Assembly: GCA_009781045.1 (NCBI GenBank)
Contig: WQYW01000048.1
Location: forward strand, 1-32,362
From: Alphaproteobacteria bacterium
GTDB lineage: Bacteria; Pseudomonadota; Alphaproteobacteria; Rhizobiales; Xanthobacteraceae
Length of the DNA stretch: 32,362 nt
Direction: 5' to 3'
Part shown: positions 1-7,267 of the stretch, one piece after another
Layout of the letters: each line of letters starts with the position of its first letter
Position numbering within the stretch: position 1 is the first letter of the stretch
Position numbers and translations under genes: made by a program
The notes under the pieces: model-generated
Seen by the model: the letters and a program-made list of their open reading frames with translations, nothing else
The model's database searches: none
What the model was told of the DNA's origin: nothing

Positions 1-143
1 AGACAAAAATCGCTGCAAGATCAACATGAATGGCACCCTGCTGTGTGTATCGTGCCTCCATTCGAGAACCTCAGGAAATCCTGGCAACCGGCGGCGGCCT
101 TCATTCCCCATGGTATCTTTTGCCGAAAGACCGGGATCTCCTC

Positions 144-1298
144 TCAGAACACCTCTTCGCCGCCCTGGTAGATCCGGATCGGCACCCCCGACATGGGCTC
201 GCCGCCGTCGCGACCGACGCGATAGGTTTCCTGGAAATAGAGCGAATGGGTACGGTCCTCCGTCATGATATGCGGATGCATCGAGCACACCATGTTCTCA
301 GGGAGAACGAAGTCGAAGCCCTCACCGATCCGCGGCATCTCGATCATGGTCATGCCGATCGAATGTCCCGAAACATGCCCGAGCCGGTAGCCGCGCTCCT
401 CGAAAGGCTTCGAGCAGAGGCGGTGCACGTCCTGGGCGGTGGTCCCGGCCTTCATATGGGTCTTCACCAGTTCGTGGAATTCCTGGTAGGCGGTGAACAT
501 CTCCGCCGTCACAGCATCCACCCCCCGCGGCGCCAGCACACGCGAGAACTCGACCCAGTGGCCGCCTTCGCCGGCGATCTCCAGCCCGTAGACCAGGGCG
601 TCACTGTCCTGCACCTTGCGCCCGGTCGGAAACACCATCTGGGGCTTGAGCGAGCCGTCCGGCCCGGTGCAGATCATGTCCATGGTCTTGCGCGCGGTTC
701 CGGCGGCTGCGAACAGCTCCTCGGCCACGCCCATCAGTTCGGCTTCGCTCTTTCCCTCGCGATAGGCTCTGAGCACCGCGAGCACGCCCGCCTTGTTGAT
801 CGCCATCGAATGGCGCACCGAGAGCAGTTCTTCCTCGCTCTTCTGCGCCCGCGCGTAATCGAATTTCGTGTCGAAGTCGATCAGTTCGATGCCGCTCTTG
901 CGCAATGCGGCATAATCGCGCACCGTCATGACGTATTCGAGGCCATAGACGCCGACCTTCGCAGCACCCTTGTCCCTGAGATAGCCGGCCATCCATTCGC
1001 CGCAATGGGCCGGGAATTCGCGATTGGCGACGAAACAGGCACTGTGATCACCGACCCAGGTGGCCTCCCGCGGAAACACCGCCACCGGCTCACCGTTGAG
1101 GGGCACGATGACATAGGCGTAGCGATGCAGGATATGGAACCCGCACATATAACGCACGGCGCCTTCGAAGCCGGTATATTCGCTGCCCGAGACGATGAGA
1201 TAGTCGAGGCCGGACTGCGCCATGGCCTGACGGACATTGTGATAGCGGCGCGCGATTTCCGCCGGGCTGGGGGCGAAAGGATTGATATGGGCGTTCAC
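144..1298 (-). CDS. M24-family (creatinase/Xaa-Pro peptidase fold) protein
   Basis: The 384-residue product has the two-part M24 layout: a creatinase-type N-terminal domain (roughly residues 10-150) and a pita-bread C-terminal domain (about 155-370). The fold's GHxxG histidine is present (GHSIG near residue 311). The other metal positions deviate: the D-x10-D pair is replaced by a stretch reading LEIAGEGGHWVEFSR, with Glu or Leu instead of Asp, and the usual EPG glutamate is His in SMHPH. It may therefore be a creatinase-like, metal-independent hydrolase rather than an aminopeptidase; this is inference. The start chosen is GTG at 1298. It has GGAGG about nine bases upstream and follows the stop of the upstream gene (1303) by four bases, whereas the longer ATG at 1331 would overlap that gene. 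It is the last gene of a three-gene leftward operon with two ApbA/PanE-like reductases. The substrate is not visible. Confidence 0.85.
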   Translation of the reverse strand: MNAHINPFAPSPAEIARRYHNVRQAMAQSGLDYLIVSGSEYTGFEGAVRYMCGFHILHRYAYVIVPLNGEPVAVFPREATWVGDHSACFVANREFPAHCGEWMAGYLRDKGAAKVGVYGLEYVMTVRDYAALRKSGIELIDFDTKFDYARAQKSEEELLSVRHSMAINKAGVLAVLRAYREGKSEAELMGVAEELFAAAGTARKTMDMICTGPDGSLKPQMVFPTGRKVQDSDALVYGLEIAGEGGHWVEFSRVLAPRGVDAVTAEMFTAYQEFHELVKTHMKAGTTAQDVHRLCSKPFEERGYRLGHVSGHSIGMTMIEMPRIGEGFDFVLPENMVCSMHPHIMTEDRTHSLYFQETYRVGRDGGEPMSGVPIRIYQGGEEVF

Positions 1299-1302
1299 GG
1301 GC

Positions 1303-2217
1303 TTAGTCCTCCAGAGTCCAGGAATGCTCAAGACCCTTGATGGTCTCGGCCAATGCTTCGTTGAGCGGGGTGGGGACGCCGATCTCGCGGCCGATCCGGG
1401 CGATGCCGCCGTTGAGGGCGTCGACCTCGGTCAGGCGCCGCGCCAGAACGTCCTGCAGCATGCTCGGCTTGTGGCGGTAGGCGACCTTTCTGCCGTATTC
1501 CAGCAGCGCCACCGGGTCACCGTCGAGCACCACGCCGAGCCGATCGGCCACCGCCATGCCTTCCTTGGCCAGCGCCTGCATCAGCGGCCAGGCCTGTTCA
1601 CAGGCAATGCCATGGGGCAGCCGGGTCAGCGCACCGACGGCGTTGGAGGCGGAGTTGAAGATCAGCTTGGTCCACAGCGCACCCCGGGCATCCTCCATGG
1701 GAACACAGATCATGCCGGAGCGGTTGATGGCCTCACTGAGACGCTCGACCTCCGCCATGGTGGCCGGTTTTCCCGCAAACGGGCCGATCCAGGTCTTGCC
1801 GCCGGTATCCTGGTTGACCACCCCGGGCGCCGTCATATGGCCGGCCGGAAAGGTGGTGCCGAGAATGACCCGACCGACATATTCGGCAAGGATCTCCTCG
1901 TTGCCGACACCGTTCTGCACCGAGGCCACTGCACCATTGGCAAAAATATGCGCGGTCGCTTCAATCGCGCTCCGCGTATGCAGGGTCTTGGCGGCGACGA
2001 TACCGAAGTCGCAGGGCGGAATCTCGGCTGCATTGCTCCGCGCTTTCACCGGCCCGACGAGGTCGGACATCCCGGTGAGGCGCAGGCCGTTGGCGTTGAT
2101 GGCATCGACATGGGCCTGGTTGGGGTCATAGGCCCAGACCTCGACATCCTCCAGCCGCGCCAGATGGGCCGCAAACAGGCTGCCGATCGCGCCGCATCCG
2201 ACAATGCATATTTTCAT
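1303..2217 (-). CDS. Ketopantoate-reductase-like dehydrogenase (ApbA/PanE family), copy 1
   Basis: The 304-residue product is a full-length member of the 2-dehydropantoate 2-reductase family, which reduces a 2-keto acid with NADPH in the cytosol. Visible signatures are the nucleotide loop GCGAIG (7-12), Lys77 in AAKT, QNGVGNE (101-107), WTKLIFN with Lys184 at the catalytic lysine position, and the C-terminal SMLQD...RLTEVDALNG block with Ser252 and Glu264 at the catalytic and substrate positions known from E. coli PanE. The start ATG has GGGAG eight bases upstream. It sits between a paralogue (82 bp upstream) and an M24 protein (4 bp downstream). That context suggests a catabolic or specialised 2-keto acid/2-hydroxy acid step rather than pantothenate synthesis, so panE is not assigned. 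Confidence 0.88.
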   Translation of the reverse strand: MKICIVGCGAIGSLFAAHLARLEDVEVWAYDPNQAHVDAINANGLRLTGMSDLVGPVKARSNAAEIPPCDFGIVAAKTLHTRSAIEATAHIFANGAVASVQNGVGNEEILAEYVGRVILGTTFPAGHMTAPGVVNQDTGGKTWIGPFAGKPATMAEVERLSEAINRSGMICVPMEDARGALWTKLIFNSASNAVGALTRLPHGIACEQAWPLMQALAKEGMAVADRLGVVLDGDPVALLEYGRKVAYRHKPSMLQDVLARRLTEVDALNGGIARIGREIGVPTPLNEALAETIKGLEHSWTLED

Positions 2218-2299
2218 CGTATCACTCCCGCCAGCTCATTTCAGGGCTGTGTCTGCGTTTCAGGGGTTTCGACCGTCTCTCTTATTGCGCCCTTCGCGC

Positions 2300-3310
2300 T
2301 CACGGCTTCGACTGCGAGGCCGCCGCGCTGCCGTGACCGCTGCCCCGGTTGAGGCGCCAGCTCGATTCGCGTGCCTTCACCAGCCGAAACAGCGTGTCAT
2401 TGATCGGCACCGGCAGGCCGATTTCAGCCGCTCCACGCACGATGGCGCCATTGATCCAGTCCACTTCGGTCAGACGCCGCGCCCGCACATCCTCAAGCAT
2501 GGAGGGAGCGTGGGCATAGTCGTCATCTCCGGTCTGGCCGTGATCGACCGCCTTGACGTTCATTTCCCAGGGGTCCTCAAACAGCTTTATGCCAAGGCCT
2601 TCGGCAACACGCTTGCCCTCATCCATCATGGCACGGACCAGATGGCCCAGATCGCCAAACGCGCCCGTTTGCGCGAAGGACCTGACATGCGGCAGGTCGG
2701 AGATCGCCGAGATGCTGTTGATGGTGGCATTGAAAATCAGTTTCGACCACTGCGCCGGCAGAAGGTCGGGAAAGGCTTCCGCCTTGAGCCCGGCGGCCTC
2801 AATCAGGGCCGCGACAGCTTGCGCCTGCGCATAGCTGGCATGCCGTTTTGCCCATGGTCCGATCCAGGTCGCCGTATCCAGTTCATATTCGACATGAACA
2901 TCGGAATGGCGATTGCCGCTCATGAAGGTAACGGAAGACAGGATCGGCCAGTCGCCATATCGGGCGACAACCTCCTCACAGCCAAGCCCGTTCTGCACCG
3001 TCATCACCAGCGCATTGGGGAAGTGGCCCTTCATGCTTTTTGCAGTCTCTTCCACCGCGCTCGCCTTGGTGGCGATGATGACGAGGTCCACGTCGCCGAG
3101 ATCGGCGGGATTGGTCGAGGCAATCACGCGCGCCTGGCGCTCGGACTTGCCGCTGACCCTGAGACCAAGCCGGTTGAGCTGATCGGCATGCTCCTGGCGC
3201 CGGGTCAGCACCGTCGACACCGCCACGCTATCGAAGTGACCGGCAAACAGACTGCCGATCGCACCGGCACCAGCAACGCAGACTCGTTTGATTGGATTTG
3301 TCGTCATCAT
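2300..3310 (-). CDS. Ketopantoate-reductase-like dehydrogenase (ApbA/PanE family), copy 2
   Basis: The 336-residue product is a paralogue of the next gene in the same operon. It has the NADP loop GAGAIG (14-19), a TK motif at 81-82, QNGLGCEE (107-114), WSKLIFN with Lys190 at the catalytic position, and SMLED...RLTEVDWINGA with Ser270 and Glu282. It is longer than copy 1 because of an extra loop near 245-265 and a Ser/Gly/Lys-rich tail of about 20 residues. Two adjacent ATG codons (3310 and 3307) can start it, and no strong Shine-Dalgarno is visible. It is the first gene of the leftward operon, with a hairpin-like inverted repeat about 46 bp upstream. The two copies differ widely outside the motifs, so they probably act on different substrates or form a heteromer; this is inference. 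Confidence 0.88.
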   Translation of the reverse strand: MMTTNPIKRVCVAGAGAIGSLFAGHFDSVAVSTVLTRRQEHADQLNRLGLRVSGKSERQARVIASTNPADLGDVDLVIIATKASAVEETAKSMKGHFPNALVMTVQNGLGCEEVVARYGDWPILSSVTFMSGNRHSDVHVEYELDTATWIGPWAKRHASYAQAQAVAALIEAAGLKAEAFPDLLPAQWSKLIFNATINSISAISDLPHVRSFAQTGAFGDLGHLVRAMMDEGKRVAEGLGIKLFEDPWEMNVKAVDHGQTGDDDYAHAPSMLEDVRARRLTEVDWINGAIVRGAAEIGLPVPINDTLFRLVKARESSWRLNRGSGHGSAAASQSKP

Positions 3311-3355
3311 TCAACTTTGATCAATGGCTTCTCAAGGCACGGTTGAATGAGCCCG

Positions 3356-3374
3356 CCCGTCGGGTCCGGACGGG
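3356..3374. promoter_or_regulatory. Inverted repeat upstream of the reductase/M24 operon
   Basis: CCCGTC (3356-3361) and GACGGG (3369-3374) are perfect inverted arms around a seven-base centre, with GTCCGGAC as an inner palindrome. The repeat lies 46 bp upstream of the first gene of the leftward operon, so it could be an operator or a leader hairpin. In DNA this GC-rich, chance is a real alternative. Confidence 0.25.
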
Positions 3375-3628
3375 CCACCGACGCCCTGCGATGGAGGATA
3401 GATGGACTCTATCGGTTTTGATCCGCGCGTCTTGATCATCAACGCGACCCTGATTGACCCTCAGAGCAACCCGAGCCGGGAGGCGGTATCGCCGGCCTCA
3501 GAGACTTTGCCGGCGACCGCAAAACGCCTTCCCAGCCGCCCCTCGCCCTCACCAGCGGCCCCGACAGATGGCGCAGGCGCGGTCCATTGTTGCACTCCGG
3601 TGCATGGGGTGCGACCGCCAATGGCGGG

Positions 3629-3930
3629 AGGCCCAAAATAGCGATGACTCCGGGGCGCCCCGGGTCTCGGGTTCGACGAGCGGGCAGAGATCCGCCATCA
3701 AGGTCGTATCGGTTTCAACCCCTGGCTTTGCGCTTTGCGCCAGCTTCCGTATCCGTTCGGGTGGCATCGTCTCGTCGCTTCGAAGCTCCTCGCTCCCTTG
3801 AGCCCGCGCTGTATCGTGCCCGGCGCTATCCCCGTCGCTCTCGCAACCGCGGCAATCCTGCCATGGCAGCCAGTCTGGCCCTCCTGAGGCAAAGAGTCGC
3901 AGCCCCCGCTCGCTGAGAAACAGGCAAAGT
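3629..3930 (-). pseudogene. ISAzo13-family transposase remnant (frameshifted, 5' part only)
   Basis: Three pieces in two frames line up with the N-terminal part of ISAzo13-type transposases: LFLSERGLRLFA (about 3929-3890); then, in another frame, GRIAAVARATGIAPGTIQRG (about 3870-3800), the helix-turn-helix; then, back in the first frame, RIRKLAQ...ETDTTLMADLCPLVEPETRG followed by PESSLFWASR (3767-3629). At least two indels separate them, and the catalytic DDE part is missing. The homology call comes from family knowledge of the IAAVARATGI and LVEP.TRGDPESPL motifs. The rest of 3311-4173 (3375-3628 and 3931-4173) shows no recognisable gene. A near-palindrome centred on TTCGAA at 4000-4017 could be part of a lost element end. 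Confidence 0.72.
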
Positions 3931-4173
3931 ATCTCAGTTCGTTCAGTCACTTCTTCACACATGCCGACTGGCTTATGCCAGCTCTGCCGGCAAGGGAATC
4001 GGAAATTCGAAATTCCGAGGTCACTTTCGATTCATCAAATTCCTTAAGGGCCCGAAGGCAACATGTGGGCGGCCTTTCCTCCACCAGAAACAATCGTATT
4101 TTCAGTTGACGATCCGCTTTGGCGTCAGCGTGCGTTCACAACAGCAACACCGGCAGGCCAGGAAGGCCAGTCC

Positions 4174-4923
4174 ATGCAACGAATCATTCTGGTGTGGGGC
4201 GCTGCCCTCCTTCTATTGGGGGGCGCTGCCCTCCATGCAACCCTCTCCGCAATATCGTTACAGTCCGGGGGCATGCCGATCCGGAAATCCGGCTTCTGGG
4301 AAGCCAGACTCGTGGCCGGCAAGGGTCTCCTCGCCGGCACCAGCACCGTCTTCTTCCGCGAATGCGTCGACGCGATATCGGAACAGAAGCTTGGCGGCGC
4401 GTTCTTCCATCTTCAGTCGGACGGCAAACGGGATCTCCGAAGGACCGCCAACGGCTATGTCCTGACGGTCCGATCAAAAACAATCGAACTCATCGGCGAT
4501 GTCAACTCAGCCTATACGCTCAAGCCATCCTCCGACGCGCCGCCCGTCACGCTTGAATTCAGATTTCTGGGTCCATGCCGGCTGGTTGGCGACCCGGCGA
4601 CATTGAGGGACCAAACTCTCGTGGCAACCGTCTTTCCTCCAAACCCGGTGCCCGCTCCGAGGCGGATCCAGGCAATACCGCCGACGACTCCATGGATCAT
4701 CCGGACGGGCGCGAAGCTGTCCTGCGCGGACTGCCGCGCGACACGTTATGGCGATATGCCGTTCACGGTCGGGAAGTCGCGCGACCTGCTTTTGCTGCCA
4801 GACGGCAGGCCGAGGCGCTCGCTGCCGTCGAACATGGCCTTCCCACACGCTGAGGCCCGCCGCAGTGAACACAGATCCTCCGTGATCAGAGCCGCGCCTG
4901 GAAAACTCTCCTGCGCAACGTAA
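4174..4923 (+). CDS. Exported protein with a DUF3617-like 'GFWE' motif; C-terminus altered by fusion
   Basis: Starting at ATG 4174 (GGAAGG nine bases upstream) the product is 249 residues. The upstream frame to 4063 has no support and would place the signal peptide internally. Residues 1-25 form a signal peptide or anchor (MQRIILVWGAALLLLGGAAL). Around residues 33-45 the sequence RKSGFWEARLV resembles the 'KPGLWE' opening of DUF3617-type periplasmic proteins. Cysteines in FRECVD and LGPC fit that family's paired-cysteine pattern. The last 80 or so residues are not original: from about 4655 the DNA is a decayed copy of the next gene read in the wrong frame (see pseudogene 4655-4868). The ancestral protein probably ended soon after LGPCRLVGD. 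Function is unknown and the gene may itself be decaying. Confidence 0.55.
   Translation: MQRIILVWGAALLLLGGAALHATLSAISLQSGGMPIRKSGFWEARLVAGKGLLAGTSTVFFRECVDAISEQKLGGAFFHLQSDGKRDLRRTANGYVLTVRSKTIELIGDVNSAYTLKPSSDAPPVTLEFRFLGPCRLVGDPATLRDQTLVATVFPPNPVPAPRRIQAIPPTTPWIIRTGAKLSCADCRATRYGDMPFTVGKSRDLLLLPDGRPRRSLPSNMAFPHAEARRSEHRSSVIRAAPGKLSCAT
4655..4868 (+). pseudogene. Decayed duplicate of the EexN-like gene at 5176-5445
   Basis: The DNA here parallels 5238-5445. Both contain the block tatggatcatccggacg or its near-identical form (4690s and 5272), then gcgcgaagc(t/c)gtcct, then cgttatggcga(t/g)atgc, then gctgccgt(c/g)gaaca, and both end in cccgcc...cagtga. Translated, the copy gives ADPGNTADDSMDHPDGREAV in one frame, RYGDMPFTV in a second frame, and FAARRQAEALAAVE back in the first. 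The intact gene reads DPGKTTDYYMDHPDEREAV, RYGEMQFTV and FAAKQQAAAIAAVE. Two indels therefore interrupt it. A weakly similar stretch at 4604-4655 may be its former signal-peptide region. Confidence 0.82.
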
Positions 4924-5175
4924 GACGCAAGGCTCCAGCACAGACTCCGGAGACGGCTCCAGAGGCTGCGTCAGATATCCCGATTCGTCTTCCACCGTGA
5001 TGCGCCAACGTCTCCCGGCAATCCCCTGTCCAGGGGAATGACATCAAGGCTCAAGGCGATAGCGTGGAGCCCACCCGTTCAGGGTGGCATCCGTTCCGGT
5101 CCTCACCTCTCAGCACAAGACACGGATCCGGGCGGACGACACTCTCGTCCCACACCAAACCTCTGGAGACCCGAC

Positions 5176-5445
5176 ATGAAGACCGCACTCACCGCCACTC
5201 TCCTGCTCTGTCTTTCCACCGGTCTCGGCTTCAGTGCCGAGCCGGATCCGGGCAAGACCACCGACTACTATATGGATCATCCGGACGAGCGCGAAGCCGT
5301 CCTCAAAGACTGCGCCGGTCGTTATGGCGAGATGCAGTTCACGGTAGAGAGCTGCGCACTGGCCTTCGCGGCAAAACAGCAGGCGGCGGCAATCGCTGCC
5401 GTGGAACAGAGCCTCAACAAACTCAAGACCCGCCACGGTCAGTGA
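5176..5445 (+). CDS. Small exported protein, EexN/TrbK-like
   Basis: The 89-residue product has an N-terminal signal sequence (MKTALTATLLLCLSTGLGFS, likely cut after FSA) and a mature part with DYYMDHPDEREAVLKDC, two conserved-looking cysteines and a C-terminal Ala/Gln-rich helix. The pattern 'YY..HP(D/E)ER...L..C' followed by a second Cys about 15-20 residues on is typical of EexN/TrbK entry-exclusion lipoproteins of conjugative elements. No clear lipobox is present, so it is probably periplasmic and not a true lipoprotein. GGAG lies seven to eight bases upstream of the ATG; the longer frame from 5038 has no support. No conjugation genes are nearby, so the entry-exclusion role is uncertain. 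A degenerate duplicate lies 310 bp upstream. Confidence 0.7.
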   Translation: MKTALTATLLLCLSTGLGFSAEPDPGKTTDYYMDHPDEREAVLKDCAGRYGEMQFTVESCALAFAAKQQAAAIAAVEQSLNKLKTRHGQ

Positions 5446-5762
5446 TCCGGCGGCAGCCGTTACTGGCTGCACGGTTGCCCGCAACCCTGCCGCCGGCTCC
5501 AGGCCATCGCCTTCCGGCATCAAACTGGCGCAGGAAGGCCGCCCGACAACAGAACTCAGGGCTGCCGGGGGCTGCAGGCCTCGCAGCCCCCATCGGCTCC
5601 CCGGCGTGCAGCCGTTGTCGCTGTGCGCCCTCCTCCGGTCACCCCGGCCACCAGCGCCTGTCAGCACCTGTCGCAGCACCTATCCGATTGCAGCCCATCT
5701 CCCGGAGTGAAACCTCACGAGGACAGCAAGGTCGGCTCATGCCGGACGGATCCCTATGGCCA
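5446..5762. other. Intergenic region between convergent genes, with two small hairpins
   Basis: No gene is seen here. Directly after the EexN-like stop are two short inverted repeats, GCAGCC/GGCTGC (5453-5470) and GGTTGC/GCAACC (5473-5486), that could end transcription; neither has a T-run. Downstream of an IS607-type tnpA one would expect tnpB in this interval, and there is none. Confidence 0.4.
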
Positions 5763-6410
5763 CTATTTCGTGACCGGAGCGATCCGCGCGGCGAAGGCGG
5801 CGATGAATTCCAGCACATCTCCGCGCGGATTTTGCGCCGGTGGCGCCGTGATGCCCTCGTCAGGGGCGCCATCCCCGCTCTGGTTGAGCATCACCAGTTC
5901 CACCCTGCCGGCTTCGCAGATGGCAAACATGCCTTCGCCGCCCAGCCGCCGCAGGCGATCCTTTTCGGTGATAACGAGGCGGTCGATCTCTCCTGAGGCA
6001 AGGGCCTCAAGCAGGCCCGTCAGCGCCTTCCGACGCAGTGCCAGAGTTCCGCCGGGATCTGTGATGAGCCGAAAGCTCCAGCCCTGGCGCCCGCAATAGC
6101 GCGCCAGCAGTTTCTTCTGCCGTTCCAGATCCTGCCTGTCGCTGTCACCGGCCACGCTGGCCAGCGCAATTGTACGCGCAATGGCTGCGGCTTCGGCCTC
6201 GGCCCGAAACATCTCGGGGCGCAGTTTTGCCAGGTCGTAGCGACGGTGACCGCCCGTGGTGTGGCTGGCCTGCAGTCTCCCTGTCGCCTCCCAGCGCCGC
6301 AATGTGGTGATCGAGACCCCAAGCACGCGTGCGGCCTCACCGATGCTGACGCTTCGCTCCGCGGTTCTGACCGGGGCGGCAATGAAGCGGCCTGATTTGG
6401 TTGCAGGCAT
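5763..6410 (-). CDS. Orphan IS607-type MerR/serine-recombinase protein
   Basis: Using the internal ATG at 6410, the product is 215 residues. Residues 20-60 are a MerR-like winged helix (SIGEAARVLGVS, TTLRRWEATGRL, wing GGHRRYD). Residues 80-210 follow the IS607 TnpA catalytic domain: IALASVAGDSDRQDLERQ with candidate nucleophile Ser85, then KALTGLLEALASGEIDRLVI, TEKDRLRR at 149-155, and a C-terminal FIAAFAARI helix. In IS607 recombinases the nucleophile lies in YARVS; here the arginine two before the serine is Leu (IALAS), so one catalytic arginine appears lost. No tnpB is adjacent and no element ends were found. The longer frame to 6548 has no better start. The gene's 5' side faces the unusual phased array at 6748-7445, which raises the possibility that it acts as a DNA-binding protein rather than a transposase; that is inference. 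Confidence 0.8.
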   Translation of the reverse strand: MPATKSGRFIAAPVRTAERSVSIGEAARVLGVSITTLRRWEATGRLQASHTTGGHRRYDLAKLRPEMFRAEAEAAAIARTIALASVAGDSDRQDLERQKKLLARYCGRQGWSFRLITDPGGTLALRRKALTGLLEALASGEIDRLVITEKDRLRRLGGEGMFAICEAGRVELVMLNQSGDGAPDEGITAPPAQNPRGDVLEFIAAFAARIAPVTK

Positions 6411-6747
6411 CGCGATCCCGTCACATGCGATGAGTTCGCCAGATCTGACCCGAAAGGACCGGACCGCAAAGACGATTACGGCCGGTGACCGCAAAAAGCC
6501 ACCTGTGATTTTTCCAGTACCCGGGCACGGATCTGCGACCACCGGCACCCGGTGGAAAAGCCGGCGCGAATGGGGGGAGAAACTGTGGACAACAGGGAAG
6601 GCAGATCGCGGATCCCGGGCGTCGCATAAACCCGATCCTGATCTTTACCATCAATGCCTTGGGGGGCAGCAGGGGAAGCCGCGCGGCAGGCTTGCCTCGG
6701 ACGGCGGCAGCGCCTGTGCACAAGCCGCCCGGGCGGCTCACAACCCT

Positions 6748-6860
6748 GTGATTAAAACCGGGATAAATGCGGGAGAAATACCGGGAAAACCGGCCTGATA
6801 ACGCCCGGGATAAAGGCTCCCTCAGCCTGTGCGGAAGTTTGGCAAAAACAGGGGGAAAAA
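6748..6860 (+). repeat. Helically phased short-repeat array, cluster A
   Basis: Units of the type GGGATAAA begin at 6748 (GTGATTAAAACC), 6760 (GGGATAAATGC), 6771 (GGGAGAAATACC), 6783 (GGGAAAACCGGC), 6795 (CTGATAACGCCC) and 6807 (GGGATAAAGGC). The spacings are 12, 11, 12, 12 and 12 bp. Looser copies follow at 6832 and 6853 (GGGAAAAACC). All are in one orientation. On the other strand they read TTTATCCC or TTTTCCC, like degenerate DnaA boxes (TTATCCACA). Two better DnaA-box-like 9-mers lie to the left: TGTGGACAA (6584) and TGTGCACAA (6715). A period of 11-12 is not a multiple of three, so this is not a protein repeat. Confidence 0.65.
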
Positions 6861-6897
6861 CCGCCTGTGACGCTTTGCTGCGCTGCAGGCTGGCTGT

Positions 6898-6914
6898 GCA
6901 GGAAGACTTCCTGC
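6898..6914. promoter_or_regulatory. Perfect palindrome GCAGGAAGACTTCCTGC
   Basis: There are two eight-base arms around a single central A. It lies between the two phased repeat clusters in otherwise featureless DNA (6861-7267). It could be a dimeric protein-binding site. No neighbouring gene start points to a specific regulator. Confidence 0.35.
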
Positions 6915-7267
6915 GATGCGATGAAGACACCGACAACCGGCTCCCTGCCCATGCCCGTGTGCCTGTGGTGGCGCAGCAATTGTCGTTGTCCGTCCAATAC
7001 AGGCCCATCAATGCCCTGGAGACCGGCACGGGGCCACAAGGCGGCAGTGCATCGGCAGCCACTTTAAGGCACAACTGTCGGATGAAATGCGGCAGGAAGC
7101 TGCGATGCTGGCCGTGGCCCATCGCACGCCGGCGCAAGACAGCCTTACGGATTTAACCGGCACCTGTCATGAGGCGGCCAGATCTCAAGCCCGCCTCCAC
7201 TTTCCCGGGCTCACGGAAAACCTTGCCACAGCTCCCTGCGCAGCCCTCAAAGCCCGCACTCCGCCTG

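Noticed and set aside
1..143. Short plus-strand frames at the left edge
   Set aside because: They run antisense into the M24 gene and have no coding character.
6421..7137. 238-codon minus-strand frame across the phased-repeat region, with repeated FSR..YP words
   Set aside because: The peptide words arise from the 11-12 bp DNA units read in changing frames. A true protein repeat would need a period divisible by three.
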